From positions 39,102,339 to 39,166,338 of the forward strand of contig OU015532.1 of NCBI GenBank assembly GCA_907165065.1: 64,000 nt of DNA. Reading direction: 5' to 3'. Positions 22,166-34,323 of the stretch are shown here, one piece after another. How positions within the stretch are numbered: position 1 is the stretch's first letter; the number at the start of each line of letters is the position of its first letter. The DNA comes from Caprimulgus europaeus. Lineage: Eukaryota > Chordata > Aves > Caprimulgiformes > Caprimulgidae. The position numbers and the translations under genes were made by a program. Under the pieces are notes generated by a model. That model saw nothing but the letters and a program-made list of their open reading frames with translations. It had not been told where the DNA came from and did not search any database.

Positions 22166-24256
22166 ACGAGTTCTTATTCTGTTTTCCACCCCCTCACCGT
22201 GTCAGTCTCCTTCTCCTCAGTCCCTGCGTGAGAACAGCCGCTGGCCGAACACCTTTCCTGTCATTTGCGGCCATAATAAACCTGTATTAAAATCAAAAGG
22301 CGAAACCTAGAGCTCAGGGCTGCACTGACAGCATTGACTGTGCTGCTGCTGGGAGCCATTTCCAACAATCTTCCTCCTCCAATCTTGGGTGCTCTGTTGA
22401 AGCCCAGGTTATTGTAGTAAACCCTTCTCCTTTGTGGGTCTGAGTGCTGTCTGCTGGGAAAAGATCCCATTGCTTACAGTTTTTATTTTTAATCCGTGTG
22501 CCTGCAGGATATGTCAAGCATGGAGGCTGCAGTTTGTTTCTTTAACAAATCAGAGCTGCACAGTTTTGCAGCTGTGTTTCTGAGGGGTAACTGTGTTTCT
22601 CAGCTAGTAAATGTTATTAGTACTACAGAGCTGGCACGATAAAGAAAAAAAGCTCACTGGTAGCTTGACAGAAGTTCCCTGGTAAAAGAAAACATGTACT
22701 GCTCTTACTGCACGATTTCCCTATTCTCCTCTTGCTTCACACAGCTGCAGCTGGAGAAGAGAAGAATTGCACATCCTGGTTTTCTTGTAAAACACACTCT
22801 CTTCTCAAGAATGCTCGTTTAACTTTTTATGTGGCAGCTCTGCTCAATCCCTGTTTCTCCTCCTACCTTTTCATAGTTGTAAAGTGTTTTAGATGTGTAG
22901 TGTAGTTGTCATAGGCCATCTTCCTCCCACTGTCCTGAATCAAGGCTGTAGACAGCAGAGTTTCTCACAGCGGGTGGAATCAGCTGTCAAGTGACAAGAA
23001 ATGTACAGTTCCTGCTTTTTATATCCACTCTTGTGGGCTAATGGATGTGGTTGCTAATCTTAAAGCAGCAGCAGAAGCAGAACACATACTTTGTCTGTAC
23101 CTTAGGGTTTCTTGGCATGAAGTTTGTTACACCCAGTTGTCCAGCTGGACGTAAGGTGGCAGTGGGGCTAGTTTAACCTATAAGCATCATCTTTAAAATT
23201 GCTGCTGTAAATGTTCCTCAGCTAAAAGAAAATTGCTTACTATTTTTTGATGCTTCCAGTGAAGTTATGTAAGCATGAAAACAGTGCTGGAAGGTATTAT
23301 TCATACATGAACAGCTGGAAACGTGGTTTGCTCACAGAGTTTATAAAAGAAAGCGTTTGCCACACACAGGAGGTTCTTTTCTAGGGGCAGCTGGCAGCTC
23401 TCTGGACCCAAGGAGCTTCCAGGCAGTCTGGGGCTCCACCAAGCTTGATAATTAAGAGGAAAGGGCAAGAGGAGGAGGTGTAACCTCTGCAGACTTGTGC
23501 TCTGAAAAAGTCCTGAAGGCTAGCCCATTCTTCCTCCTGTGTATGTCCATTGCCATTGCTATCATATTATTTCAGCCCTTTTCCTACAGCAGGCTCAGAG
23601 CTGAAGTGCTCTGCTGTATGCAGTTGAACAAGCTGAAAAAGAACAAGCTGCTTGATATGTGGTGAAAAAATCTGTCCTGACAGATTTGGCTGTTGAGCAG
23701 TCTATCCCAGCAGTCTCCCAGGGCAAGCAGAGTAAAGCCAAGATGCAGGGTTTGGTAACGAGGTTGTATGTAGTACACTCTAGTCTTCCCAGCAATAAGC
23801 AGCAGCAAGCATCAGAGACAAAACTGCATCTCCCTGCTGCTGGGAGCTTACCCTTCTCCTGCACCTCTTTTACTTCTGCTAAAAGGAAATATGGATCAGG
23901 AAAGCTGGAGATAGATAAAACCAAAAACTGACTCCACTCCCACTTTCAAAATGAAGGTGGGTGAATACCAACAAGTAGCCTGCCGAGCTAGTATCTTTCT
24001 CTGATGAACTTAGCTTCTTTCCTTCTCATGAGTGTTCTGCTTGAAAGACGTATTTTGAGAATCCATTTCTTGCACTTGATGCCTAGTGAGCAAACACTCA
24101 GTCCCCAAAGTCCTGCTAATGTTGTGGTGGGAAAGAGGCAGTATAACAACTTAACAGTAGCAGCTCATGCAGAGCCGTGCCTGTTCTCCTGACAGCTGCA
24201 GCATTTTGCACCATCACTACTGCTGTGATAATGTGACGTTGTTCCTTATTATATGT
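22166..24256 (+). other. Sequence after the CpG island, probable intron
   Basis: If the donor at 22,078 is used, this is the first part of an intron. No acceptor with a plausible exon, no repeat and no gene was recognised. Confidence 0.4.
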
Positions 24257-24863
24257 AATCATAGAATCATAGAATTTTGTGAGTTGGAAGGGACCCACAG
24301 GTCCGACTCTTGTCCTAGCATAGGACAGTCACAAGATTCAGACCATGTCTCTGAAAGCCTTGTACAAGCTTTTTGAATATTGTCAGGCTTGCTTGGGGAG
24401 CCTGTTCTAGTGCTCCACCACCCTCTGGGTGAAGAACCTTTTCCTAATGTCTAATCTGAACCTCCCCTGTCACATCTTTCTGACATTTCCTCTGGTCCTT
24501 TCGCTGCCAGAGAGAAGAGATCAGCACCTGTGCCTCCTCTTCTCTTTATGAGGAAGCTCTAGACCACAATGAGATCTCTTCTCAGTCTTTGCTTCTCCAG
24601 GCTGAACAAACCAAGTGACTTCAACCTCTCCTCATATGGCTTCCCCTCTGAGTAAGTCCTTCACCAATTTTGTTGCCCTCCTCTGGACACTCTCCAGTAG
24701 CTTTAGATCCTTTTTATCCTGTGGTGCCCAAACTGCCCCCAGTACTGGAGGTGATGCCGCACCAGTGCGGAGCAGAGCGGGACGATCCCCTCCCTCGCCC
24801 GGCTCGCAGTGCAGTGCTGGATGCCCCCAGGACAAGGGTGTCCCTCTTGGCAGCCAGGACACA

Positions 24864-25688
24864 CTACTGGCTCATGTTCAACTTGCCATTGACCAGAACC
24901 CCCAGGTCCCTCTCTGCCGGGCTGCTCTCCAGCCTCTTGTTCCCCAGTCTGTGTGTGTGTCCAGGGTTGCTGTGCCCCAGGTGCAAAATCCAGCACTTGC
25001 CCTTATTAAAATTCATACAGCTGGGGATTGCCCAGCTCTCTAGTTTATCTCGATCTCTCTGCAGGGCCTCTCTGCCCTCCAGAGTGTCCACAGGGCCTCC
25101 CAATTTGGTGTCATCATCGAACCTAGTTAGCAGTCCTTCAAGCCCTGTATCCAAGTCATCGATGAAAACACTAAATAGCACCGGCCCCAGGATGGATCCC
25201 TGAGGGACTCCACTACTGACCAGTCTGATGTAACCCCATTGACTAGAACCCTCTGAGCCTGACCTGTCAGCCAGTTGCTCACCCATAACCATATGTGTTT
25301 ATTCAGCTGGATGCTGGACATTTTATCCAGGAGGATACTGAGAGACAGTATCAAAGGCTTTACTGAAGTCCAAAAAGATTATATCAACTGGTTTCCCTTG
25401 GTCAGCTAGGGGGGTAACCTTATCATAGAAAGAGATTAGCTTTGTTAAGCAGGACTTTCCTCTCATGAACCCATGTTGGCTGGAACCAATGACTGTGCTG
25501 TCTTCCAGGTGTTTTTGATTAACTCCCAGAACAATCTTCTCCATAATTTTGCCAGGCACAGAAGTGAGACTTGCAGACTCGTAGTTACCAGGGTCTTCCC
25601 TGTTGCCCTTCTTGAAGATTGGGACAACATTTGCCAGCTTCCAGTCAACTGGGACCTCTCCAGATTCCCAAGAGCATTGAAAGATCAT
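24864..25688 (-). pseudogene. CR1 ORF2 reverse transcriptase domain remnant
   Basis: Two open stretches cover the polymerase. The first (25,323-25,688) shows VPVDWKLANVVPIFKKGNRE, HGFMRGKSCLTKLISFYDKV and IIFLDFSKAFDTV. The second (24,864-25,292) shows SSGVPQGSILGPVLFSVFID, LTRFDDDTKLGG and NFNKGKCWILHLGH. The active-site box is FDDD instead of the usual FADD, and the frame is broken between the two parts, so no active enzyme can be made. Confidence 0.9.
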
Positions 25689-26405
25689 TGAGCGAGGACT
25701 CGCTATGACATCTGCCAGCTTTTAGAGAACCCTCAGATGGATCCCATCAGGCTCCATTGACTTATAGGGATGCAGCTGAAGCAGCAAATCCTGCACAAGT
25801 TCGGGGCTGGTAGGGAGTTTATAATTCTCACAGTCATGGTTCTCTAGCCCAGGGCTCTGGGGATTCCTGAGCCTATCCTCGGTGTTGAAGACCAAGGTGA
25901 AGAAGGCATTGATGAATGTCTCTGCTTTGTCTACGTCCCTGATTGTGAGGTGATCGTGCTCATCAAGTAATGGGACAATGTTGTTCCTGGTCTGCCTTTT
26001 GCTATTAAGCCCTTTTTGTCTCTTAGAGTACTATCCAGTTTTAACTCTAATTGAGCTTTAGCTGCTTGGGTTTCCTCCCCGCAGTGGCAAACAGCATCTC
26101 TGTAGTCCTCCCATGTTGCCTGACCTTGCTTGCACTGGCCACACACTGTCTTTTTCCACCTTAGTTCTAGAAGATGATCCTTGCACAGCCAATGCCTCCT
26201 TCTGCCTCGCCTGCTTGACTTCCAGCATTTTGGGATTGCCTGATCCTGTGCTCTTAGGAGGTGGTACTGAAAAAGTGACCAGCACTGGTGGACTCAAAGT
26301 TCAACAGCTTTCTCCCAGGGGACCTTACTAAGTAGTTCCCTGAGCAACCCAAAGTCTGATTTCCTCATATCTAGAGTTGAGGTCTTGCTGGTAGTTTTCC
26401 TCCTG

Positions 26406-27011
26406 TTACCATCGATGGCCAAGGCAGACACCAATCGCCACTTGCCCCACAAAACCCTCTCTGTTGACAAGCAACAAATCAACGAAGGCACCTTTCCTGG
26501 TCCGTTCCCTTAGTACCTGAACCAAGAAGTTGTCATCCAGCTGGCTTAGGAATCCTCTGGACCTTTTTGTACCAGCTGTGTGGTGTTCCCAGTTGATGTC
26601 CAGCAGGGTGAAGTCCCCCATAAGGACTAGGGCAGATGGCTTAGAAGCATCCTTTAGTTCCTTAAGGAACAGCTCATCATTGTCATCGTGCTGACTGGGT
26701 GGCCTATAGTAGAATCCCACGACGACATCTGCTTTATTTGTCTGTCCCTTTATCGTTACCCAGAGACTCACAAGCGTGCCATCACCAACTGAAAGATCCA
26801 TGCACTCCAGTCCCTCTGCTACATACAGTGCAGCCCCCCCACCTTGCCTGCCCTGCCCATCCGTCCTGAAGAGCCTGTATCCATCCATCATAGCACACCA
26901 TTCACAGGACTCATCCCACCAGGTTTCAGTTATGCCAATGATGTCATATCTTTGGGCCTGAGCTAGGGCTTCTAGTTCCCCTTGCTTGTTTCTCATGCTG
27001 TGTAAAAGCAC
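26406..27011 (-). pseudogene. CR1 ORF2 endonuclease domain remnant
   Basis: This 201-residue open frame begins near the usual ORF2 start region (LLHSMRNKQGELEALAQ) and runs through IIGITETWWDES, GYRLFRTDGQGRQGGG, GFYYRPPSQHDDNDE and LVLMGDF to FLVQVLRERTRKGAFVDLLL. These are blocks of the apurinic-like endonuclease of CR1. The tail loses similarity, showing decay. It is part of the CR1 at 24,257-28,115. Confidence 0.88.
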
Positions 27012-27235
27012 TTCAGATGCAGTTCATGGTGCCTGTCACCTTGTGAAGCTGTCTGAGGAATCCCACCAGCACGCAGCTCCTCAAACTTAGGCAAGCCATC
27101 CCGTTGCTCGTCACAGACTGGTATTTTGTGGTCCTTTCCCCTTTCCAATTTAGTTTAACGCTCTATCCACCAGGCCTGCAAGCTCTTGGGCAGACATTCT
27201 TTTCCCCTTCTGAGAAAGGTTCATCCCACTGGTTG

Positions 27236-27752
27236 TCAATAGACCTGGCGATGATCAAAAAACCCAAAGTTCTGAAGATGACACCAAACTTGGAGGCACA
27301 TGTTGAGCAGCTGGGTCTGGCTGTTCCATTTAATATTATCCCCTGCTACAGGAAGGATTGATGAAAACATTATCTGAGCACCTGATCCTTTAATCAACCA
27401 CCCCAAGGCTCTGAAATGCCTTTTGATTGCCCTAGGATGAAAGACCAATAGTGGGTAATAGTCCAAGGACTTTACCAGACTAGGGAGTTTTCTGGTCTCT
27501 CACCCTAGCCCCAGGGAGACAGCAGACTTCCCTGTGGGAGGGATCCAGTCAGTGTATGGGGCCCTAAGTTCCCTTCAGAACACCTACAATAATTAGCTTC
27601 TTATTTTTCTTGATTGAACTAGTCCTAAGGTGTGGGGGTGACTGACTCACCCTGAATGTCTTCCTGGATTGACCTTCCTTTCCATCCTCAGTTGCCTGGC
27701 CCTCAATTTCCAAAGCCCCATATCTGTTGCACAGCAGTAACTGGGGAGGCAA
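27236..27752 (-). pseudogene. CR1 ORF1 esterase-like domain remnant
   Basis: On the minus strand, KKNKKLIIVGVLKGT (near 27,590) corresponds to the block that in intact CR1 ORF1 reads like a GDS-type esterase start. Further on, DYYPLLVFH, then ALGWLIKGSGAQIMFSSILP, then FGFFDH (down to 27,236) match later ORF1 blocks in the right order. The expected GDSLLRGT appears as GVLKGT, so the catalytic serine region is lost. It belongs to the CR1 at 24,257-28,115 and has no independent role. Confidence 0.75.
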
Positions 27753-30700
27753 GGGAAGCCAGCAGGAGATTCACCTGCCTCCATGAGGAGGGACCTGTTT
27801 TCCATTCCTCACTGTCTCTTAGGGCCCCTTCTCTTACCTGGTGGCAAGAGGATAGGGGATCCTGTGCTTCATGTGGAACCTGTTGCCTTTGGCTCAGGGC
27901 TGGGAGAGCCTGAGTCCACCAGTCTGTCTCCCTCTCACACTCCCTTGCAGTCCTCAGCCTTTCAACCTCTTCACCATGCTGAGCAGATTGTTTACCTGCT
28001 CATGGTGAATACAGGTGCTGTCTCTGCAATCCTCTATTCCAAGCTCCAGCACTCCCTGCCGCCAGTGGCCTGGACACCTACATCTTTTTGTGGGACCTCT
28101 GTCTGAGTTGCCAAGGTGGGTAGATAATAAATTATGCAAAACTAACAGTTTATCTTGAGCACATGGTCCACACCATGCCAGGTAGCCCAGGTTGAAAGCA
28201 CTGTTAAAATCTGACATGAAAGTGGAGAGGAAATGTGGAGAGAGGTGGCTCCTGCTTAGAAGCTTGTTTTAATGCTGTAGTGAAGGCATGCTGGTGATGG
28301 GCTTCCCTGACCTCCTACCTTAGTCCTTTGGCCCAGGTTTCTCAGAGGTGAGAGAGCCCTGTTGTGGCATATTCAGCATGTTCCCAGCAGTCTGCGAGAA
28401 ACAGAAGAGGTGACCAGGGTGACAAGTGGGAGCAACGGCATGAGCAGCGGTTGCCTGATGTTAGCAGGTCCCCTGTGCACCCAAACCTGAGGGAAAAAAG
28501 CATCAAAGAGCTCTGATTTTGTTTTCTGGTCAGCTGAGAATAGTGCCTGATGTGTTTTGTTACGCAACGTGCTGAACCACCTGCTGCAAGCTCTCGTCCT
28601 GCCTGCCTGCTATAAGTTGTTGGAGATGCTTCAAGGGAGCACCATCAGTTCTAAGTCTGTGCATTACCTTCTACAATTCAGATGAACTTTCCTGAGGATT
28701 AGAAAATGATCTCACAGCTGTTTTGGTGCTGGGTGGCCCAGAGTGATTCTAGTCTCCTGCGAAGTATACCTGAGGGTTGTCTTAGCTGTCCAGTTTGTGT
28801 GAGAAGCACAGAAGTCTTCTCTTTCCATCCAGGGCTGCTTGTTTCACACTACACTTTTTTTTAGCCTCCCTTAGGTTTATCCTTTTGCAGAAAGGGATAG
28901 GCAGAAATCCATCTCTACAACTGCTTTTCTGTAACCTCTAATGTTCACTGGTTTATTTTTCAAGCTTACCACCTTCCTAATAGTGTGGTACCTAGTTTCA
29001 ACTTTAAAGTATTTCTCTAAACTGAATATTCTTTGGCCTTGTCCCTCCTTTGAGTTACTGTTATCCCTCCAAGGGATTTGGTTGTTAAGATTTCAGAGCT
29101 CACATTAGTGAGCCTGACCTGCACTACCTGCCCAGGTGAGTCTGCAGAGCAGGAGCACTTCTGCCCAGGCTTTACATCATCTGCCTGCAGAGCCTGATAC
29201 AAAACCCTGTCTAACTGTGCCCAATGCTAAACACATAAAAGGGAAGAGCCAGAGCCAAGGCAGGGGCAGAAGTGGTTTTTTCCTGGCCCCCATCTATCAG
29301 TATATTGTGGCTATGATTCTTGGGTTCGTGTGTTTAACAAGCTTTGATATACTGGACTATTGAAAGTAACGACTGCTTTTATTTGCAGCTAAGTTTCATG
29401 GGGTCAGACCAGCACAAACACATTTGCATTATGATACATTTGGTATCATGATCCCGATGGCTGCTCCATCATTCCCTTGCCACGGCTATGCATCCCACAT
29501 GCTCCCAGCTGGGCTTGCTGACTGGGGCTCTTGATCCACCAGTGTCAGCCCAGGGACCCTGGCTTTCCCTGGCTGGCCAGGGCAGTGCCCATGCAACTGG
29601 CCAGCTTTTGTAGACAGGCTCAAGGCAACAAATCCACATCCAGCTCAGCATTAGAAGTAAGAAACCATACTGGGTACAGCTCTTCTCTGGGTTCAGACCT
29701 GATTTCCCGACTGCATCGCACCACTTGGAGTTGGAGCAGCTGGAAGATGGGATGTGCTGGGAGGTGATGTCCCCTCTGAGGGACGTGGGTGTGCATCCTT
29801 CAGTGTTTTGGGTTTTCTACACTTTTCTGTTAGGGAAGCCTCTGTGGAGCCAGCGGCTGGCAGCCACTGGGGGGAGCAGCTCCCTGTGTGTTGCCCACCA
29901 GCTGTGCTTCACTGCTTAGAAAGGCCGTGGTCCGGAAATCACAACAGAAGCAGAGATAGGAAACAGGCAAGACAGCACTAAATGAAGAGCTACTTCTGGC
30001 TGGCTAGTGATAAAGCTGAGTTTTATCAGAAAAAGAAGATAGCAAATATCTCTGTATAAAACAAGGTGGGAAAACCAGTCTCCATGAACACCTATCACAT
30101 AGTCAGGAGCAAAAGGAACACTTTAGGGCCTCAAAGCCCCTTAAACTCTCTCTTTAAAAACAAACAAGCAAAAAGAAAAGCCCAGTTCTTCCCAAATGTT
30201 ACCTTCACAAACTCTGTGACAGCAGTAACTTAGTGCTGTAGCAGTAAAGCAGTGCATCAATCAGAAAGATCTCTGTGGCTGTGAAAAGAGCTTCTTTTCC
30301 CCTGGTGCTGAACAAAGCATCTGGAGAAGAGCCCAACAGGAGCAAAGGATGCTGCGACCACCACTGGACCCATCCCACAGGGAAGGTGTCCAGTACAAAA
30401 GCACAAAAGCACAACTCAGCATCTCTAGGGCCTGCTGAGCACTGCAGGATCAGTGGTAAAGAAGTTCATCTACATCACTGTTAAAGAAATGGTACTGCCC
30501 TCATTATTTTCTTTGTCTGGGTAGCTGCTATGCATCTACTATGTACCCTTAGACCAGTTTTATCTTCTTTCAGACCTTTCTGCTGAATCAGATTCAGCCA
30601 CAGGAGGGACAACAGCCCCGTGGTGGAAAGCCTATTCTCTTTTACTCTGGTTCCCCATGGAAGTAAGGATCTCTTGAACTCACACCCTTCACCTACATTA

Positions 30701-33700
30701 AGTACTCTGCTTCGCTGAGAGATGCTTGTACTTCCTGTGGAGACCTGCAGTAGATAGCTGTGAGATGGACAGGCTGATCCAGTGAATCTGTTCCTGTGAC
30801 TGTCATAATGGAAAATCGGTCTCTTCATCAGCCCAGCCCCGATGAAATTTTTGTGTCTTTGAGGACTAGGTCAAATTTCTCTGGTCTCAGACAAGTTCAT
30901 TAACACCAGTGCACATTTTGGGTCCAAAGCAAGAGATTCTTCATTTTTCCTTCAAATCCCTGTGTTTCTGGGATCTGCTGTGGCAGAAGGACCACAGTTG
31001 TGAGAGGACATCTCAGAACTCAGGACATACTTTAGCATCAGGAGTGCTGCTGTTGGATTTTTCTGGCCTAGTGACAGAAAAAACATAGAATAATTTTCTC
31101 TTCCTTCAGTATTGAATGTTTTTCCAGTGCTTAGTGCAAGCCAGAGAGCTGTCAGTTCCTTTCTCAGTTAAATTTTCATCTTCCAAAATGGCCTGACGTG
31201 TTATCTATCCCTTTTATGCTATAGGAAGTTCTAGTAATGTGGGAGGAAAACTAACCCACCTAAAGCTTTACTCTAAGTCATTTCAGAACAGGAGAAAAGC
31301 TAAAAGCATTTAGCTGGAGAGATCAAAGTGAAGATCAGGGCAAAGATCCATTTTTTGCTTTGAAAAAATATTTGGTGTAATTTGGTTGCACGTTTTTGCA
31401 CTGCAGCACATTATGGCTTCTGGGGGTAGATTTTCCTGAGGAGGGAAGTAAGCTCGTAGGGGGTCTTTACTGGAGTGAATGAATATGTAACAGAAGTTAT
31501 CCCAGCAGTAGGGTGGCAGACCCATGAGTAGACAACCACTTTTAGTAACCTGCAGCTGAAGTGGGCAGACTGTGCTGAAACCAAAGGAACTGGCATATCA
31601 GGGTGCTGTGTAGGAGCTCGACTGCCCATGACAGGGAAGCAAAGGGGATTCTGGCTGCTGGGGAGTAGAGAGGCAAATAGGAGAGGCAGTTCAGAGGCAA
31701 GCTTGCTTTATGGACCCACAGCAACCAATGCCTCCTGTGCAGAGAGTAAAGCAGAGCCCCTCCACATGATGTTGAATGATCTTCTGACAGTCAAGAAATG
31801 CATTTTTTTATTGTCACAGAGTGCCTGTGTATCAACACCTTCCTTCATCGCTTGTTCAAGAAATTTGGTTTCTCATCAAGTCCTCCTTTAAATGTCTGGT
31901 GCAGGCGAGGGAGGACAGCTTGTTAAAATTCTTTTGCTATTTAATTTATTTTAGTGGATACCTCCCTGAAGAGCTTCTAATGAGACTGACTGGTATTAGC
32001 TCATTAGGCTCATGGAAATGGTACAGTCATATTTGGTGTTTTTTTATTCTGTGTGTATTCCAGATTAAGTTCTTGTCATTAGATATGTTGGAAGGGGACT
32101 TGTAACCATCTGTGGAGGTTGCAGTGCAGAGTCCACCCCACTTTCCTGCTCCTGCTGCAAAAATTGGCCGGGAAGCTGTGCCACTTGCTGCCAAATGACA
32201 ATTTTAACTACACTGTGATATTGACTTAATTTTGTATGAATTTTTAGTGAGTTGTATGCTTATGTATGTGCAAAACAATTGCTATACACCAGACTCTAAC
32301 CCAGAGTTTACAAATAAATTCAGCATTAATAGTATGGTATAGCAAAACCATCATGTTACAAGAGCAGTCCAGTCCATTAGCCTGTGCTGTCATGCTTGAA
32401 CAACAAATGGAAAAAGGTCTGAAGGTTTAACAAACGTTAGAGTCTTTTCAAGTTGTCATTCTCAGTCTGGCTGCCCTGTGGACAGGCCCCAGATTGGTCG
32501 TGGTGGACACTGCTGCCAACCTTTGATGTCTCTTCCAGCAGACTCCTTCCTGGTTTCACCCATCTTTCCCAACAATCTGGTGATGGATGTGGCACATAGT
32601 ACTAGTAAGATGGAAGAGTAGGAAAACCATGAGATTACCTCAGCTGTCAGTTACTGATTTCTGGATCACCCTCTTCTACTTTGGGAGCATCAGTAGGGTA
32701 CCATACACCTTTATAGGGACAAAAACAATTGCAGCATCTCTCAGACAAAACTGACTCTGCATCCGCCTACCAGTTTTAGAAAAGTATTCTTACAGGGTTA
32801 CTCAATGCTGAGGAAAAAGTCAAGCTAAAGTTTCCTTTTGATCATCAGTGTTAACTGAAGCCTTTTGATGCAGATATTGTTTGTTTCTTAAGGACTTGTT
32901 GGTTTACTGAGGACCTAAGCATGAGTCAGTTTTATAGTCTCAACCTTGGCACCTCTTGCTGTTGAGAAGTTTGGACTGAGTTGCAGACAATCACAGAAAT
33001 TTGTGGCTGAGGTCCCTGTAAGGGTGAATGGGAAGTATTCCAAATAAATTGGTTAATGCTTTAGCCATCCACAAAGCACTTCAAGCATCCCTCTACACCA
33101 GGGATGACTTCTAACAATCAACTTTAATAGGAATGTTTTCCAATAAAGCAAAGCCATTAAAAAGAGGGAATTACAGTAGCATAAAAAAATCTTCATAAAT
33201 GTCTTGTGCTTAATAGTAAGTTCCTCTGCTCCGACATACACATTAAGTGAATTAATATAATTTGCCAAGGTCTCTTAGGTTGGTTTTTTTGGGGTTTTTT
33301 TCTCTTTTCTGCAAAAGCAAACTGTGCTTCATTAACATTTATATGTGCGGAATTTCCATACTTCTTCAATCTCTTCTTATAATCTTGTGTGCTGTGGGAT
33401 GCACATAGTGTTGCTTCATCAGCTTACCTCCCCTCATGCTGATCTTGAGCTGCAGTACTTGGCAGCATCCCCTTTGAAGAGAGGTGCCAGGGGAAGCTGC
33501 TGCCAATTTGCAGCTTGTCCATTCTGCTCACATGTGGCTCCAGAACTTCGCTGGTCTCTCCTATTTGGAGGTTTGATGTGTTGCCAGCAGACTGGGCATA
33601 AAGTATTTGCCTACTAACAGTAAGTCAGATTTATATTTATATATATTACTGCAGCAGATAAATTAATAAATGTAGCTCCCAATCTGTTTTACCCAGGATT

Positions 33701-34307
33701 TTTGTACTGTTAATGTCCTCCCACTCTCTCCTATGTCCACCTCCAGAGCAGTGTGGCCAGAAGGACAGAATGTCTGAGCCTTGTTTTGGCTAATGACAGA
33801 CAGCAGAATACCCAGAGTGAGCTGGTTTATAGCACAGTTGGATTACTGAGAGTAACCCTGGTAGTGTGCAGTTAGTTAGTGCAACAAAGTTACTAGAAAT
33901 TTTCTGTGAACTTTCTTTATTAAACTGGTTGTTATGATTTCCCCAGGACTAGGAGCACTTACAGGAGCCTTCCCAGTGATTTCCTCGCTTAGCAGCACTA
34001 TTTTTTGGAAAGGCAACAAAAAGCCTTGTGTTCACAGAGAGGGCTAAAAGCACCACATGACTGACAATAAACACAGACCTATTCATGACACCATCCAGTA
34101 AGTGTAGAAACCAAAAAACCCTGTCAGAGTTCCACCCCTGAGATGGGGGACTACAGCATTTGCCAGAGCCAGTGGCTAATGTGGGTTCCTGGCAAGGCTG
34201 AGAGGTGGTGAGCAGCTTTAGAGCATTTTACTTACTGTTGGCTAAATGAGGGAATCATTTCACCCTTGATGTTCCCCCAGGAACGGAGAGTGATGGATAA
34301 AGACATA

Positions 34308-34323
34308 GTACATGTACATGTAC
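34308..34323. repeat. 16-bp perfect palindrome of GTACAT units
   Basis: GTACATGTACATGTAC equals its own reverse complement. Confidence 0.9.

Larger units (their letters stand above)
24257..28115 (-). mobile_element. Nearly full-length CR1 LINE, decayed
   Basis: The 3' end at 24,257 carries the typical short tail repeats (ATCATAGAATCATAGAAT on the + strand). Reading leftwards on the minus strand from 28,115: ORF1 start with a coiled-coil-like EQVNNLLSMVKRLK segment (about 28,000); ORF1 esterase region (27,236-27,650; IIVGVLKGT, DYYPLLVFH, GAQIMFSSILPV); ORF2 endonuclease (26,406-27,011; IIGITETWWDES, GFYYRPPSQ, VLMGDF); reverse transcriptase (24,864-25,688; IFLDFSKAFDTV, SSGVPQGSILGP, FDDD in place of the usual FADD); and the ORF2 tail (24,632-24,862). 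Frames are interrupted, so it is inactive. At about 3.9 kb it is long for a CR1 copy; the exact 5' end is uncertain. Confidence 0.93.

Noticed and set aside
24670-25203. 177-codon + strand open frame
   Set aside because: It is the antisense of the CR1 polymerase region and has no family signature of its own.
32990-33030. CR1 3' end suggested by AATCACAGAAATTTGTGG
   Set aside because: Similarity stops after about 15 bases and no CR1 body follows on either side.
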